Positions 6,796-13,768 of a stretch of 30,058 nt of DNA are shown one piece after another. Position numbers and translations under genes: made by a program. The DNA lies in contig DNGI01000322.1 of the NCBI GenBank assembly GCA_003486645.1, positions 9,437 to 39,494 of the forward strand, given 5' to 3'. Every line of letters begins with the position of its first letter. Position 1 is the stretch's first letter. Under the pieces are notes generated by a model. It made no database searches. It was not told the origin of the DNA and saw nothing but the letters and a program-made list of their open reading frames with translations. This DNA is from Cyanobacteria bacterium UBA11370 (GTDB lineage Bacteria; Cyanobacteriota; Cyanobacteriia; Cyanobacteriales; Coleofasciculaceae).

Positions 6796-7347
6796 TTATT
6801 CATTGCCGACATTTTCAGGAATATTAATAGACTCATCCATACCCCAATCTTCAGGATAAATTCCTTGCTTAACAAAACGATGAAAACTCGAAAATTCCCA
6901 ATTTTGAGGTGATTGACATAGACCATGTTTCACGGGATTATAATGAATGTAATCACAGTGAAAGCTAAAATCTTTTTCATCTCTGATTAAATGTTCCCAA
7001 TAGCGTCTTTGCCATAAATTCTTTTCCTGGCGTTTTTGGCGGGATTGGCTAATCTCTGCTGTAAGCTGTAATTTATGCCCACAACTGCGAGTAACAAAAC
7101 TTTTTAAATAGCGCCACCGAGCGGCACAATTACTATCACCTTCAGGGAGAGTCCAGATACAGTGAATATGATCGGGTAAAAGGGCAATGGCATCAAGAGA
7201 AAAAGAATACAACTTTTTTAATCTTTGTAAACCTTTGCGTAAAGTTTCTCGACCAATATCACTACATAATCAAGGTATCCTTTGATAGGTTACTTGAGTA
7301 AAAAAATAAGTTGCACCAGGGATGATTACTCTGCGGTAGTTAGACAT
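6796..7347 (-). pseudogene. REP-associated tyrosine transposase (RAYT, Y1_Tnp), nonsense-interrupted
   Basis: Read from the ATG at 7347, the frame encodes a 183-residue RAYT-type single-strand transposase apart from one in-frame TGA at codon 26 (7272-7270). The N-terminus MSNYRRVIIPGATYFFTQVTY is typical of the family. Codon 26 falls where relatives usually have Trp (RIP-W-LC), so TGG to TGA is the likely change. Downstream are the HUH metal-binding motif HIH in LPDHIHCIWTLP, and YIHYNPVKHGL with the catalytic Tyr and the N-P-V-K segment. The rest of the frame is intact. A TTG at 7212 could start a product lacking the first strand, but that is unlikely to be functional. REP-like repeats lie directly downstream. 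Confidence 0.85.
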
Positions 7348-7369
7348 AGGGTAAGAAATAAATTGCCCT

Positions 7370-8032
7370 TTAACGCCGTTCTTCAATGATAGTTTCAGAA
7401 ACAGGCTTTCCTTCAACCTGAATCAATTGTATTTCAGCGATCGCCTCATATGCAGGATGCTTAATCTGCTTAACTAAGCCAGAATTAATTAGAGCTTGGT
7501 GCAATGCTGCTTTCTTGAGACTTTCTTCAGATAGACGTTGCCGCAAGTCAGAAGGCAAAGCACCACCAAGTTTTGCTAAAGCATCCAGAAGACTAACCAC
7601 TAAATCCACTTGTTTGAGTTCGCAATTTCTCAGACGTTTTATAATCGGTTCAATTGCTTGATCAATTCCCGCTTTAGCCAAATGTTCAGCAACTAAACCA
7701 GCATAGTCTTCATCTTGAGTAACTGCATCTACTAAACAGGGTACACCTAGTTGCGAGTTAAATTGTAGAAGTACAACTGCTGCTAGAATTCTTGTTTCTG
7801 AATCATCTGATTCGTTCAGAAGCTTCTCTAGATGTGGAACAATAACTGAACCCAGACACTTAAGGCGTTCTGCAACTAGAAAACGATTCGGCCCTTTTCT
7901 TAAAGCCTCAACAGCTTTGATAGCAACAGAATTCACAATTTCTGCTGCTTGTTCTAACGCGGGAACTTGTTTGTCAACTTGGGTAGTTTCCAAATTCTCC
8001 AGAACTGAATTAAGATTCAAGCTGCTCATCAT
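7370..8032 (-). CDS. HEAT-like helical repeat protein, likely partner of the upstream toxin-like gene
   Basis: The 220-residue, soluble, all-helical protein has degenerate HEAT-like units. Examples are FLVAERLKCLGSVIVPHLEKLL, ETRILAAVVLLQFNSQLGVPCLVDAV, AGLVAEHLAKAGIDQAIEPIIKRL and VDLVVSLLDALAKLG. Such scaffolds bind other proteins, and some serve as immunity proteins to polymorphic toxins. The start ATGATGAGC at 8032 overlaps the stop codon of the upstream gene (ATGA), which means translational coupling and a likely shared function. An immunity role is inferred from this arrangement only; phycobilisome lyase-type HEAT proteins are an alternative family, but the length and context fit less well. 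Confidence 0.6.
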   Translation of the reverse strand: MMSSLNLNSVLENLETTQVDKQVPALEQAAEIVNSVAIKAVEALRKGPNRFLVAERLKCLGSVIVPHLEKLLNESDDSETRILAAVVLLQFNSQLGVPCLVDAVTQDEDYAGLVAEHLAKAGIDQAIEPIIKRLRNCELKQVDLVVSLLDALAKLGGALPSDLRQRLSEESLKKAALHQALINSGLVKQIKHPAYEAIAEIQLIQVEGKPVSETIIEERR

Positions 8033-8448
8033 CGAACCCTCGTGACTAAGAATGTACCTTGGAGTATGGTATTACCAGGAATACAAAATATACTTCTGGA
8101 TGGCATAACACCTCTCACTCTAATACCGTTTGACAAAAATGCTATCTCTTCTGAAAACTGAATCGCAAAGTTCTGTTTATCTCCAAAAACACCAATATCA
8201 TTGAGTTGACGTTCAGTGGCATCAATGCCTAATTCAGTAACGAATATGCTGCCAGGTTCCCATGCCAGATAGTCGTTGCTTCCCTGTCCAAATAGAAGTT
8301 CTCTAACAATGACCTGTTGACTTACTTCAAGATTATCACCAACAATCCTAGTAATGCCCGTAACCCCCTCCGCGTTGGTAAAGTGGCTAAATAGCCGTCC
8401 CCCACCTAAGTTAGGAGTTATTCCAGGGGGTAGGTGTGGTGGTGACAA
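8029..8448 (-). CDS. Possible HYD1-like ADP-ribosyltransferase toxin domain, orphan C-terminal module
   Basis: The 139-residue frame starts with TTG at 8448, and an in-frame TAA lies 15 bases upstream, so it has no ATG. It begins with a Pro/Gly-rich linker (PPHLPPGITPNLGGG) like those that precede C-terminal domains of polymorphic toxins. Next comes LFSHFTNAEGVTGI (residues 19-32), which resembles the H-[YF]-T...G..GI entry motif of Tox-ART-HYD1 domains. GSIFVTELG (66-74) is comparable to the family's G-V-Y-x-T segment, and an acidic segment SEEIAFL (99-105) follows. It may be a free-standing toxin, or an effector tip left after loss of its delivery part. The family call is by motif resemblance only. 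Its stop overlaps the start of the HEAT-like gene. Confidence 0.45.
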   Translation of the reverse strand: MSPPHLPPGITPNLGGGRLFSHFTNAEGVTGITRIVGDNLEVSQQVIVRELLFGQGSNDYLAWEPGSIFVTELGIDATERQLNDIGVFGDKQNFAIQFSEEIAFLSNGIRVRGVMPSRSIFCIPGNTILQGTFLVTRVR

Positions 8449-8577
8449 AGAACTAGATTGTTAATTGTTGTTAAAGAATCTAACCGATACTAACGGTATC
8501 ACAATCAAGGTGTCTGAAAGCGATCGCACTGATTTCCAAAAATTCCCGACAAAACAATTTCAAGCTATTATCATAAA

Positions 8578-8601
8578 ATTATCAAATAATTTTTTGATAA
8601 T
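8578..8601 (+). promoter_or_regulatory. Palindromic operator candidate of the Phd/YefM antitoxin gene
   Basis: A perfect 9-bp inverted repeat, ATTATCAAA (8578-8586) with TTTGATAAT (8593-8601), has a 6-base spacer and ends at the base before the ATG. An additional partial half-site ATTATCAT lies just upstream. Phd/YefM antitoxins bind such palindromes to autorepress. There is no Shine-Dalgarno sequence between the palindrome and the ATG. Confidence 0.55.
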
Positions 8602-8892
8602 ATGATACCTAGTCTCTCTGACATCCATCCTCTCTCGGAATTCCAACGGGGTGCTAAGGCTTTTCTCATCAAGCTCAAAAAAACCAAAACCCCAATCGTT
8701 CTTACTGTAAATGGCAAAGCAGCAGCGGTTGTTCAAGATGCTGAAAGCTACCAGCAACTTCTGGACAGGATTGAGTTGCTTGAATCTATTGCGGGTATCC
8801 GAAAGAGCATTGAGGAGTTTGAGCGAGGAGAGGGTATGCCTTTAAAGCAAGCATTTCAGCAGCTTCAAGAAAAATATGGCATACCAGATTGA
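8602..8892 (+). CDS. Type II antitoxin, Phd/YefM family
   Basis: The 96-residue protein has the Phd/YefM layout. An N-terminal DNA-binding part SLSDIHPLSEFQRGAKAFLIKLKKTKTPIVLTVNGKAAAVVQDAESYQQLLDRIE (about residues 4-58) is followed by a C-terminal region (about 65-96) that normally wraps the toxin, here SIEEFERGEGMPLKQAFQQL. The protein is full length. Its normal partner would be a ParE/RelE-type toxin translated from an overlapping start, and that gene is present only as a remnant, so this antitoxin is now an orphan. It may persist as an autorepressor or protect against related toxins elsewhere in the genome. Confidence 0.9.
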   Translation: MIPSLSDIHPLSEFQRGAKAFLIKLKKTKTPIVLTVNGKAAAVVQDAESYQQLLDRIELLESIAGIRKSIEEFERGEGMPLKQAFQQLQEKYGIPD

Positions 8893-8981
8893 GATATCAC
8901 CTACTGCGATCGCAGATATAAGATATAGAAGATATTTTTCTTTGGATGAACCAGAAACTTAAACGGAAGTTACCCCCATGA
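8876..8981 (+). pseudogene. Remnant of a ParE/RelE-type toxin
   Basis: An ATG at 8876 overlaps the end of the antitoxin gene and encodes MAYQIEISPTAIADI, a typical start of ParE/RelE-like toxins. Two near-identical heptamers then follow, GATATAA (8915-8921) and GATATAG (8922-8928). Removing one restores the frame to read DIEDIFLWMNQKL, the expected continuation, so a 7-bp duplication caused a frameshift. The restored frame runs only to TGA 8979-8981, inside the ppsA terminator hairpin, so about two thirds of the toxin, including its catalytic end, is missing. Confidence 0.75.
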
Positions 8982-8991
8982 GGTAACTTCC
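8965..8991 (-). terminator. Terminator hairpin downstream of ppsA
   Basis: GGAAGTTACC (8965-8974) pairs perfectly with GGTAACTTCC (8982-8991) around a 7-base loop. Read on the minus strand it is followed by GTTTAAGTTT, and on the plus strand by ATTTTAA, so it may act in both directions between ppsA and the antitoxin/toxin remnant. Confidence 0.75.
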
Positions 8992-9025
8992 ATTTTAACT
9001 CCTAACGAGAACGTAGAATCAAGAA

Positions 9026-11527
9026 TTAACCTTGAGTTGCTTCCACTTCAGCAACCATCAACAGCGTCTTCATCACTGAATCAGGATTCAAACTCATCGA
9101 GTCAATTCCCAACTCAACTAAGAACTTGGCAAACTCAGGATAATCACTCGGCGCTTGACCGCAGATCCCGATCTTACGACCATTCTTTTTCGCCTTTTCA
9201 ATCACCATCCGCACCATTTCCTTGACACCATCATTGCGTTCGTCAAAGATATGAGCGACTAAAGCCGAGTCACGATCCAAACCCAATGTTAACTGAGTTA
9301 AATCATTCGATCCAATCGAGAACCCATCAAACACTTCGCTGAATTGGTCAGCCAAAATCACATTGCTAGGAATTTCGCACATCACATAGACTTGCAGACC
9401 ATTTTCGCCCCGCTTCAGTCCATATTTTTCCATTTCAGCTAACACTTTGCGACCTTCATCAGGAGTGCGGCAGAACGGAATCATCGGGATCACATTCGTT
9501 AAACCCATTTCATCCCGTACCCGTTTGAGGGCGATACATTCCAGACCATAAGCTTCGCGGTAGTTCTCATCATAATAACGAGACGCACCACGCCAGCCAA
9601 TCATCGGGTTTTCTTCTTTGGGTTCAAACTGTTTTCCACCCAATAAGTTGGCATATTCATTACTCTTGAAATCAGACATCCGCAACACGACGGGGTTCGG
9701 ATAGAATGCTGCTGCAATCATCCCAATTCCATGAGCTAGCTTATCAACAAAGAAGTCAGCCTTGCGTTCATAGAGATACGTCATCTTATAAATTTCTCGT
9801 TTGACCAAGGCATCATCAAGCTGGTCGAAGTGCAGCAGTGCTAAGGGGTGTGCCTTAATGTGATTGGCAATAATAAATTCCAATCGCGCTAAACCAACAC
9901 CATCGCAAGGAATCGCCGATAGACCAAACGCTTCTTCCGGATTGCCCACATTCATCAAGATTTTCGTGCGAGTGCGAGGCAAGTTATCCAGTTGAGTTTC
10001 TTGAATTTCAAAGGGGACTAAACCAGAATAAACTCGTCCTTCTTCTCCTTCCGAACAAGACACCGTTACTTCTTGTCCACTCGTTAAAATACCCGTCGCA
10101 TTCCCGCAACCGACAATAGCGGGAATACCCATTTCACGAGCAATAATTGCCGCGTGACACGTGCGTCCACCTTGGTTGGTGATAATCGCACTCGCTTTCT
10201 TCATAATGGGTTCCCAGTCTGGGTCAGTCTTATTCGTAACTAAAACTTCACCCGCTTCAAACTCATCGAGTTTGTGAACATCTAAAATAACTTTAGCCTT
10301 GCCTTGACCGATCATTTCGCCAACGGCACGACCTGTTACTAATACGTCAGACGTTCCCTGAAGCTGATAGTTCTTCAGCACGCTAGCTGACTTCTGGGAT
10401 TGTACGGTTTCCGGGCGAGCTTGGACAATATACAATTCACCCGTTAGACCATCTTTTGCCCACTCAATATCCATCGGAGTATATTGACCCCGAACTTCCG
10501 AATAGTGGTCTTCAATAATACAAGCCCAACGCGCTAATTGCAGAATTTCTTCATCATTAATCGCGTATTTTGTTTGTTCTGAATCCGGCACGGAGACATT
10601 TTTCGTCTGCTTACTGCCGCCGATATCATAAATCATTTTGATTTCTTTACTGCCCAAGCGTTTTTCTAAAATTGGGCGATACCCTTGTTTTAGAGTCGGC
10701 TTGAACACAAAGTATTCATCGGGGTTAACCGCACCTTGAACGACGTTTTCTCCTAACCCGTAAGCGGCGGTTACTAAGGCGGCATTTTTGAATCCAGTTT
10801 CCGTGTCAATGGTGAACATGACACCCGATGATGCCAAGTCGGAACGCACCATTTTTTGTACGCCAACTGAAAGGGCAACATCAAAGTGGTCGAACCCTTT
10901 AACGGTACGATAAGAAATGGCTCGGTCTGTAAAAATAGAAGCAAAACATTTATGGCACGCTTCTAAGACATCGAGAACACCATAAACGTTGAGGTAGGTT
11001 TCTTGTTGACCTGCAAAACTGGCATCGGGTAAGTCTTCAGCAGTGGCGCTGGAACGAACAGCAACGTCAACCGCCGCACTATCTTGTTTGCATTTTTCTT
11101 GGTCTGCTGGGTCTAAGCGATCGCATAATTCTGCGGTATAACCATAGCGTTCGCATAGTTTTAAATAAGCACTAGCGATCGCATCTTGCAAGTCTTGCGG
11201 GAATGGCGTGTTAAGAATTAAAGACCGTGCTTGTTTACCTCGTATCCGTAAATTGTTAACATCTTCAACATCTAAATCCGAAAATAGATCGCGCAGTTTT
11301 TGTTCTAAACCTGCACCTTCAATGAAGTGACGATAAGCATAGGCTGTTGTAGCAAATCCTGTGGGGACTCTTACTCCCTTGGCAGTCAGTTGTTGAATCA
11401 TTTCGCCGAGAGAGGCATTTTTTCCACCAACTAAGGGAATGTCTGCAATTCCGACTTCTTCAAACCAAAGAACTAGAGCTTGCTCTTTGGAGGTTTGAGA
11501 TGTTGTTGTTTCAGTAGTTGCGACCAT
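9026..11527 (-). CDS. ppsA: Phosphoenolpyruvate synthase (pyruvate, water dikinase)
   Basis: The 833-residue protein converts pyruvate, ATP and water to PEP, AMP and phosphate, a gluconeogenic step. The domain order is standard. The N-terminal ATP-grasp domain (about 20-370) has VGGKNASLGEM, RSSATAEDLPDASFAGQQ and the closing DIEWA...ELYIVQARPET. The swivelling phosphohistidine domain has GGRTCHAAIIAREMGIPAIVG with catalytic His458. The C-terminal PEP-binding TIM barrel (about 515-825) has ARLEF, PMIGWRGASR, VYVMCEIPSN, GSNDLTQLTLG and ICGQAPSD with Cys789. A clear AGGAGG lies 9 bases before the ATG. It is monocistronic, with a long gap upstream and a hairpin downstream. Length and residues are complete. 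Confidence 0.97.
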   Translation of the reverse strand: MVATTETTTSQTSKEQALVLWFEEVGIADIPLVGGKNASLGEMIQQLTAKGVRVPTGFATTAYAYRHFIEGAGLEQKLRDLFSDLDVEDVNNLRIRGKQARSLILNTPFPQDLQDAIASAYLKLCERYGYTAELCDRLDPADQEKCKQDSAAVDVAVRSSATAEDLPDASFAGQQETYLNVYGVLDVLEACHKCFASIFTDRAISYRTVKGFDHFDVALSVGVQKMVRSDLASSGVMFTIDTETGFKNAALVTAAYGLGENVVQGAVNPDEYFVFKPTLKQGYRPILEKRLGSKEIKMIYDIGGSKQTKNVSVPDSEQTKYAINDEEILQLARWACIIEDHYSEVRGQYTPMDIEWAKDGLTGELYIVQARPETVQSQKSASVLKNYQLQGTSDVLVTGRAVGEMIGQGKAKVILDVHKLDEFEAGEVLVTNKTDPDWEPIMKKASAIITNQGGRTCHAAIIAREMGIPAIVGCGNATGILTSGQEVTVSCSEGEEGRVYSGLVPFEIQETQLDNLPRTRTKILMNVGNPEEAFGLSAIPCDGVGLARLEFIIANHIKAHPLALLHFDQLDDALVKREIYKMTYLYERKADFFVDKLAHGIGMIAAAFYPNPVVLRMSDFKSNEYANLLGGKQFEPKEENPMIGWRGASRYYDENYREAYGLECIALKRVRDEMGLTNVIPMIPFCRTPDEGRKVLAEMEKYGLKRGENGLQVYVMCEIPSNVILADQFSEVFDGFSIGSNDLTQLTLGLDRDSALVAHIFDERNDGVKEMVRMVIEKAKKNGRKIGICGQAPSDYPEFAKFLVELGIDSMSLNPDSVMKTLLMVAEVEATQG

Positions 11528-12533
11528 TCAGTATTTCCTCCTAGTTCTGACTCAAGTTCAGTTTACCGATGACCAGCCTTCCAAATTCTCTCACTAATCT
11601 TTTCTTTAGAATTGACTGGTATTAGAAACTCAATTCGTAGCGCTTTACACAATCAGTCTTGATTGACAGTTCTTACATCTACTCTTAATATAAATCAGAC
11701 ACTGCCTTAACTTAAAGACTGATTTATTTTCTGAACTGTAAACTACTTTATCATTGATTTTGCGTCGCCTAACAATGGTTTTAATAAATGTTCATATTAA
11801 TAATAGTTTTAGTGTTGAAGTCGAGATAATTTTTACCTAGAATTAATCTGGAGAATACGTTAAGTAGCGTTGTTGCTCTTGAGGTAAAATCCTTTCCTAG
11901 TAAGCTTTTCGTCGTCTTTATGAGTGAGAAGCTAGAGATATGTAGGGGAAAAACACGGATTTAGAATTAGGTTGTGAAGATACAGATGAGAGGGTCTGCC
12001 AGTGACAATCTGGAACTTATGATCTATATTTAAAATGGGTTATTAGTAAAAAAGAGAGCCAACTCTAATTAATTCAATTTTTGGAGTTTAACAACATAAT
12101 TATTGTTTTATTAGCTCCGGAAAAATGAGGGACTTGGATATCAGTTCTGCCTCATTTAGGTATATTATAAGTGTAATGACCTATCAAATACACCATCTGA
12201 AATTGGCAAAACTTCAGCCAATTTGCTAGATTGTTTGGATTCAGTTAGCCTGAAGAAGTCAAGGCTAACCCACAGTAATCTTTGTTTGAATAGCTATCGA
12301 TGTTGTCCTCGGCAAATCTAGTCAAACATCAACGAGAGTAACCGTTGCGATCGCTACCTAAGCTGCGTGTGCTTTTAAATTGCTTTTTGAGACAGAGGGG
12401 GAGAGGGGGAGGGGAGAGGGTTTAAAGGTTTGTTACCTAAGTGAAGACTATGAACGTTAAAGGTACAACAGCTTATTCTCACGCTCGTCCCTGGAACTGT
12501 AAACTTATGTAAAGTACAGTTCTGAGGTTAACC
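11528..12533. other. 1-kb non-coding region between divergent ppsA and peroxiredoxin genes
   Basis: No reading frame here looks coding. It contains a consensus plus-strand promoter (11663-11691). Two perfect hairpins lie close together: AATTGGC (12201-12207) with GCCAATT (12217-12223), and GTTAGCCT (12244-12251) with AGGCTAAC (12262-12269). A HIP1 octamer follows near 12346, then a purine tract (about 12397-12421, G-rich with A every few bases). The ppsA Shine-Dalgarno sequence is at its left edge. A non-coding RNA or a very long leader of the peroxiredoxin gene is possible. Confidence 0.5.
11663..11691 (+). promoter_or_regulatory. Consensus sigma70-type promoter
   Basis: TTGACA (11663-11668), a 17-base spacer and TAATAT (11686-11691) make a near-perfect vegetative promoter. 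Transcription would start near 11698 and run right. No gene starts before 12534, so the first product would be about 840 bases of non-coding RNA or leader. Confidence 0.65.
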
Positions 12534-13091
12534 ATGATCTCTCGTCGCACGTTTCTCAGCATTTTGTTAGCAAGTTGTCTCGCTTGCTTCGCGTGGTTGA
12601 ACCTCACCCCGACAGCATCTGCTATGGGGGGTAAGCAACCTCCGTTAAATGAACCCGCACCGGAGTTTACCTTACCCAGTAATAGTGGAGATGGTGAGGT
12701 ATCGCTTGCAGATTATCGGGGCAAGTGGGTGGTACTCTATTTTTATCCCAAAGATTTCACATCAGGTTGTACTCTGGAAGCGCGTCGCTTTCAGCAAGAC
12801 TTACCTAAATATATAGAGAGAAATGTGCAAATTTTGGGAGTGAGTGCGGATGATGTGGAGTCCCACGCTGAATTTTGTGATTCAGAGGGTTTGAAATTTC
12901 CCTTATTAGCAGATATCGATGGTTCCGTTAGTAAAGCCTATGGGTCTTGGATGGGATTTGTTTCTTTGCGACATACCTTTATTATCGATCCAAATGGTAT
13001 TTTGCGTGAGATATTTCTCGGTGTTAGACCCGCGATTCATAGTACCGAAGTGTTAGCGCGTTTGGATGAGTTGCAATCTACCCAGTCTTAA
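12534..13091 (+). CDS. prxQ: Exported PrxQ/BCP-type peroxiredoxin
   Basis: The 185-residue protein is a thiol peroxidase of the BCP/PrxQ class. Residues 1-30 form an export signal with SRRTFL, a Tat-like twin-arginine motif, a hydrophobic stretch and an A-S-A cleavage site. It should therefore act in the thylakoid lumen or periplasm. The peroxidatic Cys79 is in YPKDFTSGCTLEA. The PrxQ position five residues later is Arg instead of a resolving Cys, while Cys115 in HAEFCDSEGLKFPLLAD fits the alternative resolving position in helix alpha-3. HTFIIDPNGILREIF is the conserved C-terminal part. It likely reduces peroxides using thioredoxin-like donors. It is monocistronic with its own terminator. Confidence 0.92.
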   Translation: MISRRTFLSILLASCLACFAWLNLTPTASAMGGKQPPLNEPAPEFTLPSNSGDGEVSLADYRGKWVVLYFYPKDFTSGCTLEARRFQQDLPKYIERNVQILGVSADDVESHAEFCDSEGLKFPLLADIDGSVSKAYGSWMGFVSLRHTFIIDPNGILREIFLGVRPAIHSTEVLARLDELQSTQS

Positions 13092-13153
13092 ATTTGCATA
13101 AGTCTCCTGGGTATGAGAGATAAGGACAATTAGACCCATAGAGTAGGCTATTT

Positions 13154-13181
13154 CCCCTAACTATATCAGTTGGGGGTTTTT
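13154..13181 (+). terminator. Rho-independent terminator after the peroxiredoxin gene
   Basis: CCCCTAACT (13154-13162) pairs with AGTTGGGGG (13168-13176) through nine pairs including one G-T, around a 5-base loop, and is followed by five T (13177-13181). Confidence 0.92.
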
Positions 13182-13231
13182 ATTGGGAGTTTGAAGGAGT
13201 ATTGACGAGTGCGATCGCCTTTCCTTGGTAA

Positions 13232-13441
13232 TCAGTGTGCATTGGTAATCAGAGTTTTCTGAGGCGGTAGGATTGGTTTGATGGTTATCCACTGACCTGT
13301 TTGTGGATCTCGATAAACGGGTGCTTCAACAATAATATCTTCAATTGGTTCCAGTGATTTAACAACCATCCACTGACCTGTTTTCGGATCTCTATAGGTA
13401 GTGAAAGGTTGTTGTTGTTGGGGTTGTTTCCAAATTGCCAT
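13232..13441 (-). CDS. Small two-repeat protein of unknown function
   Basis: The 69-residue protein contains an internal duplication. YRDPKTGQWMVVKSLEP starts at residue 16 and YRDPQTGQWITIKPILP starts at residue 43, 27 residues apart. The Y-R-D-P-x-T-G-Q-W pattern may form a short beta hairpin. The N-terminus is Gln-rich (KQPQQQQPF). There is no signal peptide. It converges with the peroxiredoxin gene. No Shine-Dalgarno sequence is visible before the ATG at 13441. I do not recognise the family; the regular repeat and clean ends support a real gene. Confidence 0.6.
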   Translation of the reverse strand: MAIWKQPQQQQPFTTYRDPKTGQWMVVKSLEPIEDIIVEAPVYRDPQTGQWITIKPILPPQKTLITNAH

Positions 13442-13739
13442 AACAATGATCTGTGTAGGTGATGAAGATATCTTAGGGTGTCAGAAAATAGGATTTCGTG
13501 ATTGAGTGACCTAAACGAGTGTGAATATCATCACTGGAGAGTGCGATCGCTGTTAATTATCAGTATGTTTTAAGTCACAATCAATGTAGAAGGGGGTTTA
13601 AGAGTAAGGGTTTGGCTGAAATCTGTTCTGTCGCGCCGAGACTTGTAGAATTTAAGATTTAAGGGTTTCAGTAAATTTTTAATAGTTCCTTGAATTAGGT
13701 ACAATTTAGGGTTTCAAGCCCTCGGCTTCATCCGTAGGG
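13442..13739. other. Spacer without a recognisable gene
   Basis: The spacer lies between two divergently oriented genes. It contains one HIP1 octamer near 13543 and a short hairpin AAGCC-CTC-GGCTT (about 13717-13729). No clear promoter was found. The heptamer array that leads into the next gene begins at 13740. Confidence 0.5.
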
Positions 13740-13767
13740 ACAATCTACAATCCACAATCCACAATCG
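13740..13767. repeat. Heptamer array directly before a start codon
   Basis: Four units, ACAATCT, ACAATCC, ACAATCC and ACAATCG, end one base before the ATG at 13769. They occupy the place where a Shine-Dalgarno sequence would be, and none is present. Confidence 0.85.
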
Positions 13768-13768
13768 A

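Larger units (their letters stand above)
6573..6828. repeat. 128-bp tandem duplication
   Basis: Bases 6573-6700 are repeated at 6701-6828 with only three visible substitutions (in the ATACTTAGTTATTGATTG / ATATTTGGTTATTCATTG segment). Each copy contains one REP-like inverted repeat and the last codons of the neighbouring transposase (INIPENVGN plus stop on the minus strand). The duplication therefore copied the 3' end of that gene with its downstream element, and its near identity suggests a recent event. Confidence 0.95.

Noticed and set aside
6573..6828. Repeated blocks considered as a CRISPR array
   Set aside because: There are only two units of 128 bp that are nearly identical throughout, with no variable spacers and no cas genes. 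It is a tandem duplication containing REP-like repeats.
11636..11651. GTAGCGCTTTAC considered as an NtcA site upstream of ppsA
   Set aside because: The spacing between GTA and TAC is 6 bases, not the 8 required by the NtcA consensus.
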